DNA of 64,000 nt, from the NCBI GenBank assembly GCA_019448385.1, contig JAGTXO010000023.1, forward strand, positions 186,001 through 250,000, read 5' to 3'. This document shows positions 59,172 to 64,000 of this stretch, one piece after another. The DNA is from Diacronema lutheri (Eukaryota; Haptophyta; Pavlovophyceae; Pavlovales; Pavlovaceae). The position numbers and the translations under genes were made by a program. How positions within the stretch are numbered: position 1 is the stretch's first letter; the number at the start of each line of letters is the position of its first letter. Under the pieces are notes generated by a model. The model was not told the origin of the DNA and did not search any database. It saw only the letters and a program-made list of their open reading frames with translations.

Positions 59172-62094
59172 ATGGTCGCCGCCACCAAGCAGCCGGGCGC
59201 CGCCGGCCTTTCCGCCGGCGCGGCCGCTGGCACCAAGCGCAAGCATACGCGGACCGCCGCCGCCGCCGAGCCGCTCGCGGCCGCGCCCGCCGCCGCGCTC
59301 GCGTCACTCGAAGATGCGATGACGGCCTACTTCCTCGAGGCGAACACGACGGACGAGCTGGGTGCGTCGCTCAACACGGCGCTCACCTCGCACAAGCCCT
59401 TGGCCAACCCACCCGAGCCGTCGGCCGACGGCGGCGCACCGCGCTCCGCCGAGTGCACGCTCGAGCCGGCGCTTGACGCTGAGCAGCTCTTCTCGATCGA
59501 CGCCGACCTGCACGCGGTCGCGGCGGCGATTGTCGGGACGTCTGAGGCGGGGTCGGGCACCACTTCGCCCTACCACTCGGCTACGCACGCCGCCTACGCG
59601 CCATGCCGCAACTCGCCCGCCGCCGTCGCGCCTTTGGCCGCGACGAGCGAGCCGCTCTCGGCCGGCTCGCCCGCGTGCGGCCACGCGCGCGCGGAGGACG
59701 ACATGGCGCTCTCGTCGCTTGACTTGTGGCACGTGCTCGACGCGTTTGACGGCGCAACGGGCGAGCTGGGCGAATCGGTTGAGCCCGTGCCCCTCGGCGC
59801 CGCACTCGCGCCCGCCGAGTGCGCCGGCGCGGCGCGGCGCGCGCCGGGCGCGCGAGTGCAGGGCGGCGCCAAGAGCGCAGGCGGCGCGGGTGCACGCAAG
59901 CGCACCGGCAGCGCGGCGCGCGCGAGCGGCGCGACAATTGCCGGCGTGTCGCCCAGCGCCGCGCCGCTCGAGAGCAAAGCGGCGGCGGCGGTGGCGGCGG
60001 GCATGCCGCCGAGCGTCGCGCTCGGCGCAAGCAGCGATGGCCAGCAGCTCGAGGGCGGCGTCTGTCGCGTGGCCGGCGCTCCTGATGATTCGGACGCAGA
60101 CGGTGATGGCGACGGCGATGACTCGGGCGCGGGCGGCTCGGCGCACGGCGGCGACCTGGACGAGCGCAAGCAGAAGCGGATGCGGCGCAACCGCGAGTCC
60201 GCGATGCGCTCTCGCCATCGGCGCAAGGCGTACATCGAGGAGCTCGAGGCGCAGGTCGCGCAGCTGCGCGCGCAGGTCGCGCGGCTTGCGAGCGAGGGCT
60301 CGACGCTGCGCGACGAGTGTGCGCTGCTCAGGCAGCGCGGCGCGACGGGTGTGTGCACGGAGCCGCACGCAGACGCGGCCGGCTCGCACGAGACTGCCTC
60401 CACGGAGCCGCGCGCGCAGCTACCGGCCGGCACCGACTGCGCGATGCGCGACGTGCATGACTGCTCGCTCTCTGACTCGCACTCAGAGCAGCAGCACCAG
60501 CATCAGCACCAGTCGCAGCAGCAGCAGCCGCAGCCGCAGCCGCAGCCGCTGCCGCAGCCGCAGCCGCAGCCGCTCGCGCAACCGCCGCCACCGCCGCAGC
60601 CCGCCGCCGCACGGACGCTGCTCGCGTCGCCGTCGCCGTCGTTTCGGCCCGAGGCGGCCGCGCCCCACTCGCCGCTTGCGCCGGCCGTTGGCGCGGGCGG
60701 TGCAGCGCCGGCGTGCTCGGGCGCGAGCGTGACGATGGGCACACGCGGCTCGTCGAAGCGTCAGTCGACGGCCGTCGCCGCGCTCGCCGGTTGCATGCTC
60801 GTCTGCGCGGCGAGCGTGCTCCCCGGTGGTGGCGGGCCCGAGCCGTTTCGCGCGCCCTCGCCGCCGCCATTTGCGTCGCTCTGGTCGTCCGTGGCGCGCA
60901 CGCCGTCGGCTCAGGACCCGGGCCGCTCGGCGGCGGCGCGCCGGCTGCTCGGCCTTGACGAATCGCCCTCCTTTGCCCTCTCGCACCTTTGGGCCGAGCT
61001 GCTCAAGACGACGGACGAGGAACAACCGACCAGCGCGCACGGCGCGGGGAACGGCACGAATCGCGCTGACGACCAGCCGCGCGGCGAGGCGGTGGTGGCG
61101 CCGGACGGCGCACCGATCACGCCGTTCGCCACGGCCGCGCGTGGCGCGCTCGCGCTCGTGCCCTCCGCCGACGACGACGTCGCGCCGCACGCGCCCGACC
61201 GCGCGCCGCGCGAGCCCGCGCCCGCCATGACGCCGCCCCTTGGCGTGAGCGCGCGCACGCTCGCACCGCGCGCGGGCGGCTCGGTGATTCGGCTGCCGCC
61301 CAACGCCTCGTGGGGCGACGCCGAGCTTATCGAGCTCGCCGAGCGCCAGCTTGTCACGCTCGCCGACCGGCACGGCAGCCGCCGCGCCGAGGTGCGCGCA
61401 ACGCGCGCGCCGCGCATCGGCGCAACGCGCGCGGCGCGGCGACTCGCGCGGCCTGCGCGAGCTCGCGCTCTCCCCTCGCGCGCGGCGCGCGCTCGCCCAG
61501 CGGGCAGAGCGCGTGTTTTGCCCACTCGTCTCCGCCGCGCGCCGTGCCTGCGCGACGCAGCCCGTGTTGATCGAGGCCGCGCTCGCGTCAATGCCGGCGT
61601 TCGCCTCCCTCGACCACGTCTTCTGTCCAAAAACCTACGTCGTCCCTCGCCATGCGCACTCCAGCGGCGCGCACGCGGCGCACGAGCGGAGCGGCGGCGG
61701 TGCGACCGGCGACAGCGCGCGCGCGCGGGGGGGGTCGCGGCTGCCGTCAACGCGCGTCGGCGGCGGCGACGGCGGCGGCGACGGCAGCGCGGACGGTGGC
61801 ACGCCCGCTGAAGGCGCAGTTTCGTCTCAACTACCAAGCCCGCTCTCCCTGCTCATACCGTGGGAGACACTCGCGCATGCGCTGCCTGGCGCCGTTGGCA
61901 GTCTGCTCCCTCGCACGGCCGCCGGCTCCGACCCCGCGGCCGCGCCCGAGGGCAGTTACGCGCAGGTCTCGTGCATCGTGACGAACGTGACGCACTTTGC
62001 CGCGCGCCCGGCGGACGCGCGTGCCGCTGTGCATTTCGCCTCGCCCAGCTCGCCGCACGGCCGGTGCGCGCGCGCGCACGGCGCGTCGCTGTGA
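59172..62094 (+). CDS. Membrane-tethered bZIP transcription factor (ATF6/bZIP28-like layout)
   Basis: Two exons, 59172-61391 and 61462-62094, with a 70-bp intron (acceptor tentative; 61499 is an alternative); about 950 aa. Acidic, Ser/Ala-rich activation-like regions come first. The bZIP domain is at about residues 335-390: basic region KRMRRNRESAMRSRHRRKAY, then heptads LEAQVAQLRAQVARLASEG. A Gln/Pro/His-rich stretch follows, then one hydrophobic helix at about 530-550 (TAVAALAGCMLVCAASVL). About 45 residues beyond the helix is RRLL, which fits the site-1 protease consensus RxxL used in ATF6 and plant bZIP28. The remainder (NASW, NVTHF N-glycosylation sites) would be luminal. The layout predicts release by intramembrane proteolysis during ER stress. 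Confidence 0.8.
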
Positions 62095-62472
62095 CCGCGC
62101 GGCCGTGCCAGCTCCGGCCAGGCGGCGCCTTCGCGCGCCGCGCCGCGTGCCTGACCGCGCACTCGCGCGAATGCGATTCGCTGCCAAACTGCCGCACGCG
62201 CGCGCCCACAGGAGGCGACCGTCGGGCTTTCACCCGCACCACCGCTCGCTGCCCGCAGCGACCAGCGCGGCCCAGTCCGTGTAGCTCGCTCGCACACTCG
62301 TGAGTCTTCACCCGAAGCCAGCCTGAAAGCTGCCCAAACTCCCGGGCGGATATCGAAATTCTGACGCCCCCAACAGTTCAATCAATCAATCGTCGTTGTG
62401 ACCGTTTCACCGCACAAACCCTTTTCTGGAGCTCACCTTTCCAGCGCAACCGCCCACGCCTCTATCAGCACC
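62095..62472. other. 378-bp intergenic region with promoter-like AT patch
   Basis: The right part contains a caatcaatcaatcgtcg run (about 62377-62393) and AT-richer sequence up to the next start (62473), typical of promoters in this window. Nothing coding is seen. Confidence 0.45.
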
Positions 62473-63377
62473 ATGTACGGCCGCAGCACCTACATCTCGC
62501 CCACGCCCGCGGGCTTTGTCGCGTCGGCGGAGTTCTATGACTTCGCGCCGATGAGCTGCGTGTGCCTCCAGTGCCTCGTTAGCGAGGACCAGCGCAAGCG
62601 CACCTACGCACACGGTGCGCGCGCGCGCTAGCCCGTACGCCCTTGCTACCCACACGCGCGCGCGGCCGCCTCGTGGCGCGCTCGGCCAAGCGCGAGCGCG
62701 CTCTTCCGCCGCTCACACCTGCTCGTCGCCACGTCGCTGTCCGCTTGCCCGCGCAGTGTATGAGAACCGCGTCGAGGTCAACATCCCGTTTGCGCCGTTC
62801 GCGTGCCTCACGCGCGAGCTCTGCATCCAGGACTGCATTCGCGTCGCGTACTTTGACAAGGCGCCCGCGCGGTCGGGCCTCGCGCCGCCGCCCTTCTGCT
62901 GCATCCCGTTCACGTGCTGCGGCCCCCCCGTCATCTACGTCAACACGCCCAAGTGCTGCTGCCTCGACATGAAGACGTGCTTTGGCCAGCAGATCATGTC
63001 TGCGCCGTGCAACTTGTTCAACCTGAAGAGCCTGATCTGCTGCGGTGCGCGCGCGCGCGCGCGCGCGGCACGCGTTCCTCTGCAGTTCGCGTTGGTCGCT
63101 GGCGAGCGCCAGTCCGGCGCTCACCCCGCCTCGTGCCGGCGCGGCCTGATGCGTGCGCACAGGCGCGCCGTGCTACACGTGCTGCGCGTTGCCGATCATC
63201 CCGGCGGTGTCCAACGGCGACAAGTTCCTTTCGGCGATGAAGTACGCCGTCACGCAGTACGCGCGCCGCGTCGACCTGCCCGAGACGCAGGTTGCCATCT
63301 TCCAGGAGGTCGAGGACAACATCTTTGACTTTGGCAAGGCCAAGGGCCTCCAGGAGCTCAAGATGAGCCGCCAGTAG
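62473..63377 (+). CDS. Conserved-looking cysteine-rich protein of unknown function
   Basis: Three exons, 62473-62614, 62757-63044 and 63163-63377; 214 aa, GT-AG introns, both in phase 1. The protein has 20 or more cysteines in clusters (CVCLQCL, FCCIPFTCCGPP, KCCCLDMKTCFG, LICCGAPCYTCCALP) around a regular core (YENRVEVNIPFAPF, CIQDCIRVAYFD, YVNTPK). It ends in a helical segment (FLSAMKYAVTQYARR, AIFQEVEDNIFDFGKAKGL). There is no signal peptide. The ordered Cys pattern suggests metal binding, palmitoylation or peripheral membrane attachment, somewhat like PLAC8-type proteins, but I cannot assign it. Exon joins restore uninterrupted sense. An in-frame TAG inside intron 1 shows the intron must be removed. 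Confidence 0.75.
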
Positions 63378-63753
63378 TTATATACGGCGTCGTCCCGGGT
63401 ACACCGGGGCGCCTCTCTGGAGGCGCTGAGCTCTGCGAGCCATGAGCAAGACGCGCCGCAAATTGCGGCGCAGTCTTGCTGACACCGTGCATAATTGCCC
63501 TTTGCTTCGAGAGCCGCAGTCCGGTGATCCGATGTTCTGGGTTAGGAGGGAGGGGGGGTGTGCGTGTCGCCACGTGGGGCAAAAGGTGCGCATGGGCGCG
63601 CCGAGCCCTCTGTGTGCGGCGAGCCGCTCGTGGTACATGCGCATCGCCCCTTTCGATCCGCGGATTGTGGCAGTGGTCAGGCCACTTTTCGCCAGCTGCT
63701 GTGTAGGCAGTGGAGCTCCTGGACGCCCTTTTCATCTTGGCGGTTCAGCCCGA
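63378..63753. other. 376-bp convergent intergenic region
   Basis: It lies between the stop codons of the cysteine-rich gene and the partial leftward gene. A frame of 122 codons on the plus strand (63442-63810) overlaps the opposing coding end and looks random. A short near-palindrome (agacgcgccgcaaattgcggcgcagtct, 63449-63476, arms of about 12) could form a terminator-like hairpin. Confidence 0.45.
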
Positions 63754-64000
63754 TCACTGACTCGCTGGTCCTTCCGATCCTCTGCGTGGAGGGGCCGAGG
63801 TGCCGGGTGAAGGGGCCGCAGCTGTGCCACCACGCGATTCGCCTGCAGCTGCATCGAGCTCGACAAAGACGAAAAAGGTGCCCTCCCAGCAGTTGGACCC
63901 CATCAGCTCGACCGTGCCCGGCGCGCAGCGGCGCGAGAATGTCGGCCCCGCGTACGGGCCGTTGGGAAAGCCCGTAGAGACGGGCGAGACGATCGACTCG
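63754..64000 (-). CDS. C-terminal end of an unidentified gene (5' part outside window)
   Basis: A leftward frame enters from the right edge and is open for 81 codons to a TGA at 63754-63756. The first part reads like a folded domain (STGFPNGPYAGPTFSRRCAP, then ELMGSNCWEGTFFVFVEL). It is followed by a Gly/Pro/Ser-rich tail. No start or splice site can be judged inside the window. I do not recognise the family; the Gly-Ser-Asn-Cys-Trp block is distinctive for a database search. Confidence 0.55.
   Translation of the reverse strand, partial: ESIVSPVSTGFPNGPYAGPTFSRRCAPGTVELMGSNCWEGTFFVFVELDAAAGESRGGTAAAPSPGTSAPPRRGSEGPASQ

Noticed and set aside
63442-63810. Plus-strand frame of 122 codons near the right edge
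   Set aside because: It overlaps the opposing gene end, has no recognisable pattern, and its composition is random-like.

Overview
This is a nuclear segment of a GC-rich (by eye about 70%) microbial eukaryote. It carries spliceosomal introns, a cytosolic chaperonin subunit, a Sec23/Sec24-type coat protein, the splicing factor SKIP, an NCX-type Na+/Ca2+ exchanger, p25-alpha (flagellar/microtubule) proteins and SET and bZIP regulators. The composition, the compact genes, the short (CG)n-rich introns with frequent GC-AG ends and the protein mix suggest a marine alga. A haptophyte, perhaps a pavlovophyte, fits best, but that is an inference from style and not a demonstrated match.

Layout. 0-3 kb: an SNM1/DCLRE1-type nuclease gene (cut by the left edge) diverges from a HIT hydrolase. 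3-7 kb: a large FUSC-like membrane protein. 7-11 kb: a CRAL-TRIO/GOLD (Sec14-like) protein diverges from SKIP/SNW1. 11-13 kb: a four-TM protein diverges from a membrane-anchored ParA/MinD-like ATPase. 13-19 kb: a full-length ABCC/MRP transporter in six exons. 19-23.3 kb: a SET methyltransferase, NAD-glycerol-3-phosphate dehydrogenase and glutamate 5-kinase. 23.4-29 kb: a large glutamine-amidotransferase/SIS membrane protein diverges from an MsrB-like protein. 29-37 kb: NCX exchanger and an armadillo-repeat protein. 37-40 kb: a multi-TM protein with a TIR-like C-terminal domain, then a PIF/Harbinger transposase relic. 40-46 kb: a TPR/p25-like protein diverges from a protein with five p25-alpha domains. 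46-52 kb: a U-box/kinase-like protein diverges from a kringle-discoidin receptor. 52-56 kb: a divergent Sec23/24 protein and a small unknown. 56.5-64 kb: CCT3, a membrane-tethered bZIP factor, a cysteine-rich conserved protein and the end of another gene.

Exon-intron structures were worked out by hand: 35 introns, with reading phase checked arithmetically across every junction. Most introns are about 70-200 bp. Donors are nearly all of the GTGCGCG type and five are GC donors. Genes are packed tightly: six head-to-head pairs are separated by only 68-125 bp between start codons, so shared bidirectional promoters are likely. No tRNA, rRNA, CRISPR, virus-derived or LTR element was seen. The genes form no obvious single pathway. 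The more notable items are the p25-alpha pair, the membrane-bound bZIP with a site-1-protease-like motif, the GATase/SIS fusion with a His-rich stretch and membrane segments, and the intron features.
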